A stretch of DNA of 64,000 nucleotides from Flavobacterium tyrosinilyticum (lineage in GTDB: Bacteria > Bacteroidota > Bacteroidia > Flavobacteriales > Flavobacteriaceae), in contig NZ_JAMOKG010000004.1 of NCBI RefSeq assembly GCF_023656565.1, positions 186,001 to 250,000 of the forward strand, given 5' to 3'. Under the pieces are notes generated by a model. It ran no database searches. It was not told the DNA's origin and saw nothing but the letters and a program-made list of their open reading frames with translations. Shown here in pieces: positions 9,007-16,465 of the stretch. Both the position numbers and the translations under genes were made by a program. Positions within the stretch are counted from its first letter, which is position 1. Each line of letters begins with the position of its first letter.

Positions 9007-10029
9007 CTAAGATTTTGAGTTTTCTTTTACATACTCTAAAATCGTTGCATCAAAATCTTGCTGATGGTTGATGAAAGAGTTTTTTATTGGCAAATAATAC
9101 AATTGATCTACTAACTCAGAGTCTTTCAATCTTACATAATCTTTTTCGGTGGTGATTATTTTTCTTCCGTTTGCTTTATTTCGAATTGAATTTAAATCTG
9201 CATCAGAAAAATGATGATGATCTGGAAAAGTTAAGCATTCATCACTTTCATTTTTTAGGTAGTCAAAAAATGGTTTTGGTTTTGCAATTCCAGCCAGCAG
9301 CAATTTTGATTCTGGTTTGATTTCGCTAACGGCAATTTTTTCGTTTTTACCATAAATGACCATATCGTAATCTATAAAAGTAAAAAAGACTTTCTGACTG
9401 CCTTCCAACTTCAATTTCAATCTAATCTCAGTTTGTTCTTCTTCTGTTAAAATTTTAGGACATTTTGTAACAACTACTATACTCGCCCTTTGTGCTCCGC
9501 TCCTGCTTTCACGCAAATTCCCTGTTGGCAGCATAAAATCGTCTGCATATAAATCACCATAAGAAGTCAGTAAAATATAAAAACCGGCTTTTACTTTTCG
9601 GTGCTGATAGGCATCATCCAACAGAATAATTTCTGGCTTTTTGTTTTGAGAAAGTAATTGCTGAATTCCGTTTGTACGATTGGCATCAACAGCAACCATT
9701 ATATTTGGAAATTTTTGATAAAACTGAAAAGGTTCATCTCCCAAAATTTCGGCATTCGAATTTTCATTAGCCAAAACAAAACCTTCCGACTTTCTTTTAT
9801 AACCGCGGCTTAAAGTGGCAACTTTATATTTATCAGACAACAATCGAATCAAGTATTCTATTTGTGGTGTTTTACCAGTTCCGCCAACACTTAAATTTCC
9901 AACAGCAATAACTGGCAGATCAAATGAAGTGGATTTTAGAATTCCTTTATCAAAAAGAAAATTACGGATTGAAGTAATGAATCCGTATAAAATGGCGAAT
10001 GGAAAAAGTATTTTTCGAAGTAAGTTCAT
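9007..10029 (-). CDS. lpxK: Tetraacyldisaccharide 4'-kinase
   Basis: A 340-residue membrane-associated kinase that phosphorylates the 4' position of the lipid A disaccharide precursor. The N-terminal hydrophobic segment (about residues 7-25) precedes the P-loop GNLSVGGTGKTP (44-55). ILLDDAYQHRKV is the conserved DDxxQHR segment, and the C-terminal ITTEKDYVRL is also typical. The start codon overlaps the stop codon of the upstream KilA-N gene (TAATG), which suggests translational coupling. This is the only lipid A gene in the window. Confidence 0.94.
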   Translation of the reverse strand: MNLLRKILFPFAILYGFITSIRNFLFDKGILKSTSFDLPVIAVGNLSVGGTGKTPQIEYLIRLLSDKYKVATLSRGYKRKSEGFVLANENSNAEILGDEPFQFYQKFPNIMVAVDANRTNGIQQLLSQNKKPEIILLDDAYQHRKVKAGFYILLTSYGDLYADDFMLPTGNLRESRSGAQRASIVVVTKCPKILTEEEQTEIRLKLKLEGSQKVFFTFIDYDMVIYGKNEKIAVSEIKPESKLLLAGIAKPKPFFDYLKNESDECLTFPDHHHFSDADLNSIRNKANGRKIITTEKDYVRLKDSELVDQLYYLPIKNSFINHQQDFDATILEYVKENSKS

Positions 10030-10853
10030 TATTTTAGTTTATTCAGAACATTAGATTTTATTAAAGATTTCATTTGTTGAATAGCAATTTCATTCAATTT
10101 TAGCAATCTTTCATTTTGAACTACATTTTGTTGAATCAACATAGCATTTATACTTTCAAGATTTGACAACACTACTAATTGTTCAATTGACGCACCATCT
10201 CTTATATTACCTTTTTCATCTGGATTTTCATCTCGCCACTCTTTTGCCGTTTTACCAAACAAGGCAACATTTAGCAAATCAGCCTCATCAGCATAAATAA
10301 AGTTTTTTTGATTTTTACTTACAATTAACGGAATTAGTTTTTCTTTAATAGCATCGGTATGTATCGTATAATTGATTTTTGAAATAGTCCTTTGCAAACT
10401 CCATTCAAGCTTTTTATTACTGCTTTCTTCTTCTTTTAATCTTTGAAATTCTTTTATAAGATAAAACTTAAATTCAGCACTCAACCAAGTTGCAAACTCA
10501 AAAGCGATATCCTTATGTGCAAATGTCCCTCCATATCGCCCAGATTTGGAAACGACTCCTATAGCATTTGTAGTTTCAATCCATCTTTTTGGAGTTAATG
10601 AAAAACTATTAGAGCCTGCCATATTTTTAATTCCATCGAATTCGATGGAATTAAAATTTGGGTTATTAAATTTTTCCCAAAGACCAATGAATTCAATGGT
10701 GCTCCTATTTCGCATCCAGTTTTGCAGAATATAATCGCTTCGCTCACTATCTCGTTGTCTTGCAATATCAGTAAGAGACATAAAATCTTCTTTGTTATCC
10801 TCATAAACTGCAACATCAATTCCCAGAACATTTATTTTCTTATTCTTAGCCAT
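10029..10853 (-). CDS. KilA-N domain protein
   Basis: A 274-residue protein. The N-terminal half fits the KilA-N DNA-binding domain found in phage and viral proteins: MSLTDIARQRDSERSDYILQNWMRNRSTIEFIGLWE, then the conserved KSGRYGGTFAHKDIAFEFATWLSAEFKFYLIKEFQRL. The C-terminal part is largely helical and unassigned. It is a common isolated gene in Bacteroidetes, often taken as phage-derived, but no other phage gene is nearby. Its TAA stop overlaps the lpxK ATG by one base. A 32-bp perfect palindrome lies within the coding sequence (10625-10656). The role is unknown. Confidence 0.85.
   Translation of the reverse strand: MAKNKKINVLGIDVAVYEDNKEDFMSLTDIARQRDSERSDYILQNWMRNRSTIEFIGLWEKFNNPNFNSIEFDGIKNMAGSNSFSLTPKRWIETTNAIGVVSKSGRYGGTFAHKDIAFEFATWLSAEFKFYLIKEFQRLKEEESSNKKLEWSLQRTISKINYTIHTDAIKEKLIPLIVSKNQKNFIYADEADLLNVALFGKTAKEWRDENPDEKGNIRDGASIEQLVVLSNLESINAMLIQQNVVQNERLLKLNEIAIQQMKSLIKSNVLNKLK
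10625..10656. repeat. 32-bp perfect palindrome inside the KilA-N gene
   Basis: Left arm TTTTAATTCCATCGAA is followed directly by its exact reverse complement with no spacer. It encodes the FNSIEFDGIKN segment of the KilA-N protein. A weaker related palindrome centred on GAATTC is at about 10684-10701. Confidence 0.85.
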
Positions 10854-10965
10854 ACCATCATATTCATTTTACGAAAGTATAATTTTTTTCGTTAATTTGT
10901 TTGAGGTTTCTTACCACATGCGAAAACTTGAAACTTGAAACCTTCAACTTGAAACAAAATTAAAA

Positions 10966-12060
10966 ATGAAAATCAAAAATATTATATCGGCTCTTGAAGA
11001 AATGGCTCCTTTGGCTTACGCCGAGGATTTTGACAATGTTGGACTTTTAGTCGGAGATTCTGAAACTGATTGTACAGGAGTTTTAGTCTGTCATGATGCC
11101 TTAGAAAGTGTTATTGATGAAGCTGTTGCTAAAAACTGTAATCTAGTTGTTTGTTTTCACCCGATATTATTTTCTGGAATTAAAAAAATTACAGGCAAAA
11201 ATTATGTGGAACGCGCTATTTTAAAAGCGATCAAAAACGATATTGCTATTTATGCCGTTCATACCGCACTTGACAATCATTCGCAAGGCGTAAATAAAAT
11301 TTTCTGCGATGCATTAGGATTGATAAACACTAAAGTTTTGATTCCGAAACAAAATTTCATTCAAAAATTAGTCACTTTCACCGTTCCAGATAATGCAGAT
11401 AAAGTTCGAAATGCCATGTTTGAAGCTGGAGCCGGAACAATTGGAAACTATGACAATTGCAGTTTCAACACGCAAGGTTTTTTTACTTTTCAAGGAAATG
11501 AAGACAGCAATCCTGTAATTGGAGAAAAAGGAAAACTGCATACAGGAGAAGAAATTAAAATTGAAGTGGTTTTTGAAAAACATCTTCAGTCCAGAATTTT
11601 AAAAGCACTTTTTGCGAATCATATTTACGAAGAAGTCGCTTATGAGATTTACGATTTAAAGAATGCTCACCAAAATATTGGTTTAGGAATGATTGGTGAG
11701 TTTGAAACTGAAATGGATGAAAAAGATTTCCTTGTTTCTGTAAAAGAAAAAATGATTGCCGACGGAATTCGTCATTCTGCTTTTTTAGGCAAAAAAATAA
11801 AAAAAGTTGCCGTTTTGGGAGGATCTGGAAGTTTTGCCATAAAAAATGCAATTCAGGCTGGAGCCGACGCTTTTTTGACTGCCGATTTGAAGTATCACCA
11901 GTTTTATGAAGCTGAAAACAAGCTACTTTTGGCAGATATTGGTCATTTTGAGAGCGAACGCTATACAAAAAATTATATTGTTGATTATCTTCGAAAAAAA
12001 ATTCTTAATTTTGCAATCATTTTATCGGAAGAAAATACAAATCCAGTTAAGTACTTATAG
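10966..12060 (+). CDS. Nif3-like dinuclear metal centre protein
   Basis: A 364-residue member of the Nif3/YbgI (DUF34) family, which forms toroidal hexamers with a two-metal site. Metal-ligand segments are visible: FHPILFSGIKKI, AIYAVHTALDNHSQGVN, and near the C-terminus DIGHFESERY. The middle third (about residues 125-230) is the usual inserted PII/CutA-like domain, containing KLVTFTVPDNADKVRNAMFEAGAG. The enzyme activity is not settled for the family. A coiled-coil protein gene starts 3 bp after the stop, an arrangement often seen for this pair in Bacteroidetes, so they form an operon. Confidence 0.92.
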   Translation: MKIKNIISALEEMAPLAYAEDFDNVGLLVGDSETDCTGVLVCHDALESVIDEAVAKNCNLVVCFHPILFSGIKKITGKNYVERAILKAIKNDIAIYAVHTALDNHSQGVNKIFCDALGLINTKVLIPKQNFIQKLVTFTVPDNADKVRNAMFEAGAGTIGNYDNCSFNTQGFFTFQGNEDSNPVIGEKGKLHTGEEIKIEVVFEKHLQSRILKALFANHIYEEVAYEIYDLKNAHQNIGLGMIGEFETEMDEKDFLVSVKEKMIADGIRHSAFLGKKIKKVAVLGGSGSFAIKNAIQAGADAFLTADLKYHQFYEAENKLLLADIGHFESERYTKNYIVDYLRKKILNFAIILSEENTNPVKYL

Positions 12061-12063
12061 AAT

Positions 12064-12843
12064 ATGACGAATACGAAAGAATTAAGTGTTGAGGACAAGT
12101 TAAGAGCAATATACGATTTACAGCTTATTGACTCTAGAATTGACGAAATCAGAAACGTTAGAGGAGAACTTCCTTTAGAGGTTGAAGATTTAGAAGATGA
12201 AGTTGCAGGTTTGAGCACTCGTTCAGAAAAACTGAAAGGTGAACTTGAAGTGATTGAGGAGCAAATCAAAGCAAAGAAAATTGCTATTGAGGAGCATAAA
12301 GAGGTTATCAAGAAGTACACTAAACAACAAGAATCAGTACGTAACAACAGAGAATTTAATTCTTTGACAAAAGAAGTTGAATTTCAAGAATTAGAAATTC
12401 AATTGGCTGAAAAGCAAATCAAAGAAATGAAAGCTTCTATCGAGCACAAAAAAGAAGTTATTTCTAATTTAAAAGAAAAACTTGATGCTAAAAGCTCTCA
12501 TTTAAAACATAAAAAATCTGAGTTAGATGCTATCATGGCTGAAACTCAGAAAGAAGAGACTTTCTTAACTGAGAAATCTGCTGAATTTGCAGCACAAATC
12601 GAAGACAGATTATTGGCTGCTTACAACAGAATCAGAAGCAGTGTTCGTAACGGATTAGCTGTAGTTTCTATCGAAAGAGGTGCTTCTGCTGGATCTTTCT
12701 TTACAATTCCACCTCAAACTCAGGTTGAAATTGCTTCAAGAAAGAAAATCATCACAGATGAGCATTCTGGAAGAATTTTAGTTGATACGCAATTAGCTGA
12801 AGAAGAAAAAGAAAAAATGGAACAATTGTTCGCAAAATTCTAA
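12064..12843 (+). CDS. Coiled-coil protein of the C4-type zinc-ribbon family, ligands lost
   Basis: A 259-residue protein, almost entirely coiled coil from about residue 10 to 190, with a short C-terminal globular segment (SAGSFFTIPPQTQVEIASRKKIITDEHSGRILVD). This layout matches the family with a C-terminal zf-RING_7/C4 zinc ribbon. In that family the segment normally carries two CxxC-like pairs. Here the protein contains no cysteine at all, so zinc cannot be bound in the usual way. It is co-transcribed with the Nif3-like gene and ends at a strong terminator. Its function is not known. Confidence 0.8.
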   Translation: MTNTKELSVEDKLRAIYDLQLIDSRIDEIRNVRGELPLEVEDLEDEVAGLSTRSEKLKGELEVIEEQIKAKKIAIEEHKEVIKKYTKQQESVRNNREFNSLTKEVEFQELEIQLAEKQIKEMKASIEHKKEVISNLKEKLDAKSSHLKHKKSELDAIMAETQKEETFLTEKSAEFAAQIEDRLLAAYNRIRSSVRNGLAVVSIERGASAGSFFTIPPQTQVEIASRKKIITDEHSGRILVDTQLAEEEKEKMEQLFAKF

Positions 12844-12847
12844 TATC

Positions 12848-12878
12848 AAGTCCCGATTAAATCGGGACTTTTTTTTTG
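12848..12878 (+). terminator. Terminator of the Nif3/coiled-coil operon
   Basis: AAGTCCCGAT, three-base loop, ATCGGGACTT, then eight or more T residues. Confidence 0.9.
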
Positions 12879-12888
12879 CCTTTATTTT

Positions 12889-12978
12889 GCCACTAATTCC
12901 ACGAATTTTGACAAATTATTTTTTTAATCTATTCGTTTTGAGAATAAAAAATTCGTGCCCATTTGTGTAATTCGTGGC
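12889..12978. repeat. Intergenic inverted repeat (GCCAC..AATTCGTG family)
   Basis: GCCACTAATTCCACGAATTTT on the left is mirrored by AAAATTCGTG and GTAATTCGTGGC on the right. The arms can fold into an imperfect long hairpin. It looks like one copy of a dispersed flavobacterial palindromic repeat; no second copy was seen in this window. Confidence 0.55.
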
Positions 12979-13012
12979 AGACCTTTTTTTATCTTTAGAA
13001 AAAATTTAAGTT

Positions 13013-13888
13013 TTGGGAATTAAAAAAGGCATTCGTTTTATCACATTAAAATCAGTCGGATCTTATATTAATTTTTTGAGTTATGTGCGTCCGCAAAAAG
13101 CAATGGAGCTTTCTTATGCTCTTTTTAGCCAACCGCGAATTGGCCGATTGAAAAAAGAAGAACTTCCGAAAGTTTTGCGACATACAGAAACAGAAACGTT
13201 TCATCATAACGAACATCATTTTCAAACCTACATCTGGAAAGGAAATGAAACTAAAATCCTATTAGTGCACGGTTGGGAAAGCAATGCCGCACGATGGAAA
13301 AAAACATTACCTCACCTTCAAAAATCCGGAAGTACTATTATTGCCATTGACGCTCCAGCTCATGGACAAAGCAGCGGAAAAGAATTTAATGTGCCACTTT
13401 ATGCTGAGTTTATCAATAAAGCAGTAGAAAAATACCAGCCAGAAATTATCATAGGACATTCTATTGGTGGTGCAGCCTGCGTTTATCATCAGTATTTGTT
13501 TCCGAATACCAGCATTAAAAAAATGGTTGTTCTTGGCGCACCTTCTGATTTAAAGACTTTGATCGACAATTATATTACGATGCTTAGTTTGAACAGAAAA
13601 ATGCTACCTCTTCTAGAAACCAAATTTGTAAATCGTTTCAACTTTAAACTAGACGATTTTTCAGGACAGAAATTTGCTTCAGAATTTACTATTCCTGGTT
13701 TTATTGCTCATGATACTTCAGATAAAATTGTGGCTTTCGCCGAAGGGAAAAAAATAGCAAGCAATTGGAAAAATAGTCAGTTTATTGAAACCTCTGGTTT
13801 AGGACACGGAATGCATGATGATGAATTGTATGACAAAGTGATTGAGTTTCTTTTTTCTCCTGAAGGTTCTGAGCCACTAAGTCGCTAA
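13013..13888 (+). CDS. Alpha/beta hydrolase
   Basis: A 291-residue cytoplasmic hydrolase without signal peptide. The oxyanion region is LLVHGWESNAARW (about residues 84-96). The nucleophile elbow is GHSIGG, with Ser as nucleophile. The likely catalytic Asp is in HDTSDKIV and the His in GLGHGMHDDE. Such proteins act as esterases or lipases, but the substrate is not predictable. No suitable ATG precedes the conserved N-terminal helix; TTG 13013 is the best start, with ATG 13103 as an alternative. A near-consensus -7 box (TATCTTTA, 12990-12997) lies close upstream. Confidence 0.85.
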   Translation: MGIKKGIRFITLKSVGSYINFLSYVRPQKAMELSYALFSQPRIGRLKKEELPKVLRHTETETFHHNEHHFQTYIWKGNETKILLVHGWESNAARWKKTLPHLQKSGSTIIAIDAPAHGQSSGKEFNVPLYAEFINKAVEKYQPEIIIGHSIGGAACVYHQYLFPNTSIKKMVVLGAPSDLKTLIDNYITMLSLNRKMLPLLETKFVNRFNFKLDDFSGQKFASEFTIPGFIAHDTSDKIVAFAEGKKIASNWKNSQFIETSGLGHGMHDDELYDKVIEFLFSPEGSEPLSR

Positions 13889-14050
13889 GGCACTAAGTTT
13901 TTCCCTTAAAAAACGGCAGTATTGTCATTTCGACGAAGGAGACTCGAGCGATAGCGAACAGGTGAAGCAAATCTTCGCAAGTAACTCCGTAACGAAAACC
14001 CAATCTTTGTCGAGCTTCTCACGAAGATTTCTCCTTCGTCGAAATGACAA
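13875..14050. repeat. Repeat-rich intergenic region with a 20-bp perfect inverted repeat
   Basis: The arms TTGTCATTTCGACGAAGGAG (13922-13941) and its exact reverse complement (14031-14050) enclose about 90 bases. The inside holds a second smaller pairing of AATCTTCG with CGAAGATT. A short tandem of GCTAAGGCACTAAG type precedes it at about 13875-13900. It looks like a dispersed palindromic element, not a gene. Confidence 0.7.
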
Positions 14051-14094
14051 GATTGCGTGAAATCTATTAATCTAAAATCTGCAATCTAAAATTT

Positions 14095-14769
14095 TCAAAC
14101 AACAATCTTAAAATACTTCAGCAATTCCTTCTCTCCTTTTCCAGTAACAGTAATAGCTCTCGAATTTTCAGTTTTTCTGAGCCAGTCTTCTTTCAGCATT
14201 TTATTAAAAAGCAATGTTCCAATTGAACCGGCAATATGATTTCTGCGTTCGCTCCAATCCAAGCACGGTTTTAAGAAAATTCGTTTTTGTTTTTGTGCTT
14301 CTTCCAAATTAATTCCAAAATCTGAAAACCACTTTTCCCCATCTGAACTTATTTCAAAAGTGTTATTTTGATTAACGATTATTTTTTGCTCCAATAAACT
14401 ATCCGTTAAAGCCACGCCAATCTTTCCCGCTAGATGATCATAGCAAGTTCTGCAGAATTTTATGGGAGGATAAGTTTTATTTTTCGAAGCAACTACAGGT
14501 TTCGGAACTAAACTTGCCATTGCTTCAAGCGCGTACGCGACTTCTTTATTTGAAAATCGGTAATATTTATGACGTCCTTGTTTTTCTACACAAAGCAAAT
14601 CGGCATCGAGAAGCTTCCCTAAATGCATACTAATATTTTGCGGAGATGTGTTGACGCTTACTGCCAGTTCTGTAGCTGTAAAAGCCCTTCCGTCCATTAA
14701 AGTCCACAAAATTGAAGCGCGCGTAGGGTCGCCAATTAAGGATGCTGTTTTTATAAATTGATCTTCCAT
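14095..14769 (-). CDS. ArsR-type winged-helix transcriptional regulator
   Basis: A 224-residue regulator. The N-terminal 90 residues form an ArsR-like winged helix (SLIGDPTRASILWTLMDGRAFTATELA, recognition helix region SPQNISMHLGKLLDADLL, wing CVEKQGRHKYYRF). The remaining part appears to be two copies of one unit: CYDHLAGKIGVALTDSLLEQ and CLDWSERRNHIAGSIGTLLFNKMLKE, each followed by a short strand and a G-E-K-containing helix. The paired Cys in FCRTC and KPC could bind metal or sense redox, which is inference. The gene is divergent from a P450 gene and probably controls it. Confidence 0.88.
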   Translation of the reverse strand: MEDQFIKTASLIGDPTRASILWTLMDGRAFTATELAVSVNTSPQNISMHLGKLLDADLLCVEKQGRHKYYRFSNKEVAYALEAMASLVPKPVVASKNKTYPPIKFCRTCYDHLAGKIGVALTDSLLEQKIIVNQNNTFEISSDGEKWFSDFGINLEEAQKQKRIFLKPCLDWSERRNHIAGSIGTLLFNKMLKEDWLRKTENSRAITVTGKGEKELLKYFKIVV

Positions 14770-14820
14770 TTAGATGTTCATAGTTAAGTGCAGAATGAAC
14801 TATTGCCTTGTAAAGTTAAA

Positions 14821-14828
14821 TAACTTTG
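14821..14828 (+). promoter_or_regulatory. -7 promoter box for the P450 gene
   Basis: TAACTTTG matches TAnnTTTG and ends 15 bp before ATG 14844. It makes the in-frame TTG at 14826, which lies inside the box, an unlikely start codon. The 74-bp divergent region is the likely operator of the ArsR-type regulator. Confidence 0.6.
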
Positions 14829-14843
14829 CTAAAAACATTCCAC

Positions 14844-15995
14844 ATGAATTCAACTTTATTCCTTCAATCTGAAAGCAGCGATCCTTATTTGATCTATAAA
14901 ACCATGTTGCAAAACAATCCCGTTTATTGGGATGAAAACAATAAAATATGGGCAATATATTCTTATGAAGATTGCGTTTCTATTTTGAAAAATCCTAAAG
15001 CCGAAATTCCGATTATCAATCCAAACAACGAACAAAAACTAAACAAAAAGGCATTAGAAATTTTAAATAACTTGACAAGATTATCAAACGGGATACAGCA
15101 TGAAATTTCAAAAGAAATCGCAATGCTGTTGTTTTCAAAAATGAAATCTGTAGATATCAATTCAATTATTTCCCAATTAATAAAAAGCAATTTAGTTGAA
15201 AATAAAATGGATTGGGTAAATTCGGTTTGCAAAAAACTGCCAGTTCTAGTCGTTTTGAAAAGTTTTAATTTTGAAGAAAAAGATTGTGAGTTTATTGCAA
15301 ACCAAATAGAATCTTTGGTTAAAATAATGCTTCCGCAGAAAACAGAAGAACAAGTAAAATCTATAAATGAAGTTTCAGCAACAATATTTTCAATCGTAGA
15401 AAAACAGCTTTTTCAATTAAACTTTTATGAATCTTTATCAGCCAAAATTTCGGAATCAAATTCTCATTCGCTTGACGAAATTAAAACAATAAGCATTAGC
15501 AATTTAATTGGATTATTTATTCAGAGTTTTGATGCGGGAAGAGGAATTTTGAGCAATTCGCTATTGCAGATTCTGAATAATAAAACTTTTTCTAGTAAAA
15601 CAGAAATTGAAAAATCGGTAATAGAAACTTTGCGCTTTGATCCTCCAATTCAAAATACTAGACGAATTGCCGTTGGAGATATTATCATCGGCGAAAGCCC
15701 AATTAGAAAAAACGATTCCATTTTAGTTGTACTTGCGTCGGCAAATCGAGACCCGAAGAAATTTGAAAATGAATCAAAATTTGACATTGAAAGAAATAAT
15801 AATGCTGAAAATCTAACTTTCGGAATTGGCGGTCATATGTGTCTAGCGAAACATTTCTCTATTCATTTAACTACCGAAGCTTTATGGTTTCTGTTTAATG
15901 AATTTAAAACCGTTACCATTTTAGAAAATAATATTCAATACGAACCCATGATCAATGCCAGATTACCGAAGAATATCTGGATTTCATTACAATAA
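14844..15995 (+). CDS. Cytochrome P450
   Basis: A 383-residue soluble P450 counted from ATG 14844. The heme-binding loop is FGIGGHMCLAKH, with the thiolate ligand at Cys 333. The K-helix ExxR motif is ETLR. The I-helix segment reads QSFDAGRGILSNSL, where most P450s have (A/G)Gx(D/E)TT, so the acid-alcohol pair that usually delivers protons to bound oxygen is missing. It may therefore be a peroxygenase or carry out an unusual reaction. It is followed 15 bp later by an ABM-domain monooxygenase and is divergent from an ArsR-type regulator. No ferredoxin gene is adjacent. The substrate is unknown. Confidence 0.9.
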   Translation: MNSTLFLQSESSDPYLIYKTMLQNNPVYWDENNKIWAIYSYEDCVSILKNPKAEIPIINPNNEQKLNKKALEILNNLTRLSNGIQHEISKEIAMLLFSKMKSVDINSIISQLIKSNLVENKMDWVNSVCKKLPVLVVLKSFNFEEKDCEFIANQIESLVKIMLPQKTEEQVKSINEVSATIFSIVEKQLFQLNFYESLSAKISESNSHSLDEIKTISISNLIGLFIQSFDAGRGILSNSLLQILNNKTFSSKTEIEKSVIETLRFDPPIQNTRRIAVGDIIIGESPIRKNDSILVVLASANRDPKKFENESKFDIERNNNAENLTFGIGGHMCLAKHFSIHLTTEALWFLFNEFKTVTILENNIQYEPMINARLPKNIWISLQ

Positions 15996-16010
15996 AAAAA
16001 AAATAAAAAT

Positions 16011-16358
16011 ATGATAGCTGTAATTTTTGAAGTAATTCCGAACGAAGGAAAAAAAGAAGAATATCTAGACATAGCTGCAAGTTTGCGTCCAGAATTAGAC
16101 CATATTGAAGGATTCATTTCTATAGAACGATTTCAAAGTTTTACCGATCCTTCAAAAGTGTTGTCTTTATCATTTTGGAAAGATGAAGAAAGTATTCAGC
16201 AATGGAGAAATCTGGAAATGCATCGTCACGCACAGGCAAAAGGCCGAAATGAAGTTTTTAAAGATTATCATTTGAGAATCGCGACTGTGGTTCGTGATTA
16301 CGGAATGTTTGATCGAAAAGAAACGCCGAGTGATAGTTCAGTTTTTCATGATTCGTAG
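16011..16358 (+). CDS. Antibiotic biosynthesis monooxygenase (ABM) domain protein
   Basis: A 115-residue single-domain protein with the dimeric ferredoxin-like ABM fold: MIAVIFEVIPNEGKKEEYLDIAASLRPELDHIEGFISIERFQS, then WKDEESIQQWRNLEMHRHAQAKGR. ABM proteins include cofactor-free monooxygenases and heme-degrading enzymes; this one cannot be assigned further. It starts 15 bp after the P450 and is surely in the same operon, so the two may act on the same compound. The C-terminal 15 residues extend beyond the usual domain. Confidence 0.88.
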   Translation: MIAVIFEVIPNEGKKEEYLDIAASLRPELDHIEGFISIERFQSFTDPSKVLSLSFWKDEESIQQWRNLEMHRHAQAKGRNEVFKDYHLRIATVVRDYGMFDRKETPSDSSVFHDS

Positions 16359-16399
16359 AAAAGTTGCTAAGATTCTAAGGTTCTATGTTTTTTCTCAAA

Positions 16400-16440
16400 A
16401 ATCTAAAATCTAAAGTCTAAATTCTAAAATTCTAAGATAT
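16400..16440. repeat. Short degenerate tandem repeat (TCTAAA units)
   Basis: Five to six degenerate copies of ATCTAAA / ATTCTAAA in a row just upstream of rluF. A similar tract lies at 14060-14090. Confidence 0.5.
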
Positions 16441-16453
16441 CTAAACTTTTGCC

Positions 16454-16461
16454 TACTTTTG
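16454..16461 (+). promoter_or_regulatory. -7 promoter box for rluF
   Basis: TACTTTTG matches TAnnTTTG and ends only 4 bp before the rluF ATG. Transcription would start at or beside the start codon, so the message may be leaderless. Confidence 0.5.
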
Positions 16462-16465
16462 CAGT

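Noticed and set aside
10029-10853. KilA-N gene considered as part of a prophage
   Set aside because: No integrase, capsid, tail, lysis or other phage genes are near, and flanking genes are housekeeping.
14826-14843. TTG 14826 as the P450 start
   Set aside because: The codon lies within a perfect TAACTTTG -7 box, so ATG 14844 is the better start.
16400-16440. TCTAAA tandem tract considered as a phase-variable repeat
   Set aside because: Units are degenerate in length and sequence, so slippage-based switching of rluF is unlikely.
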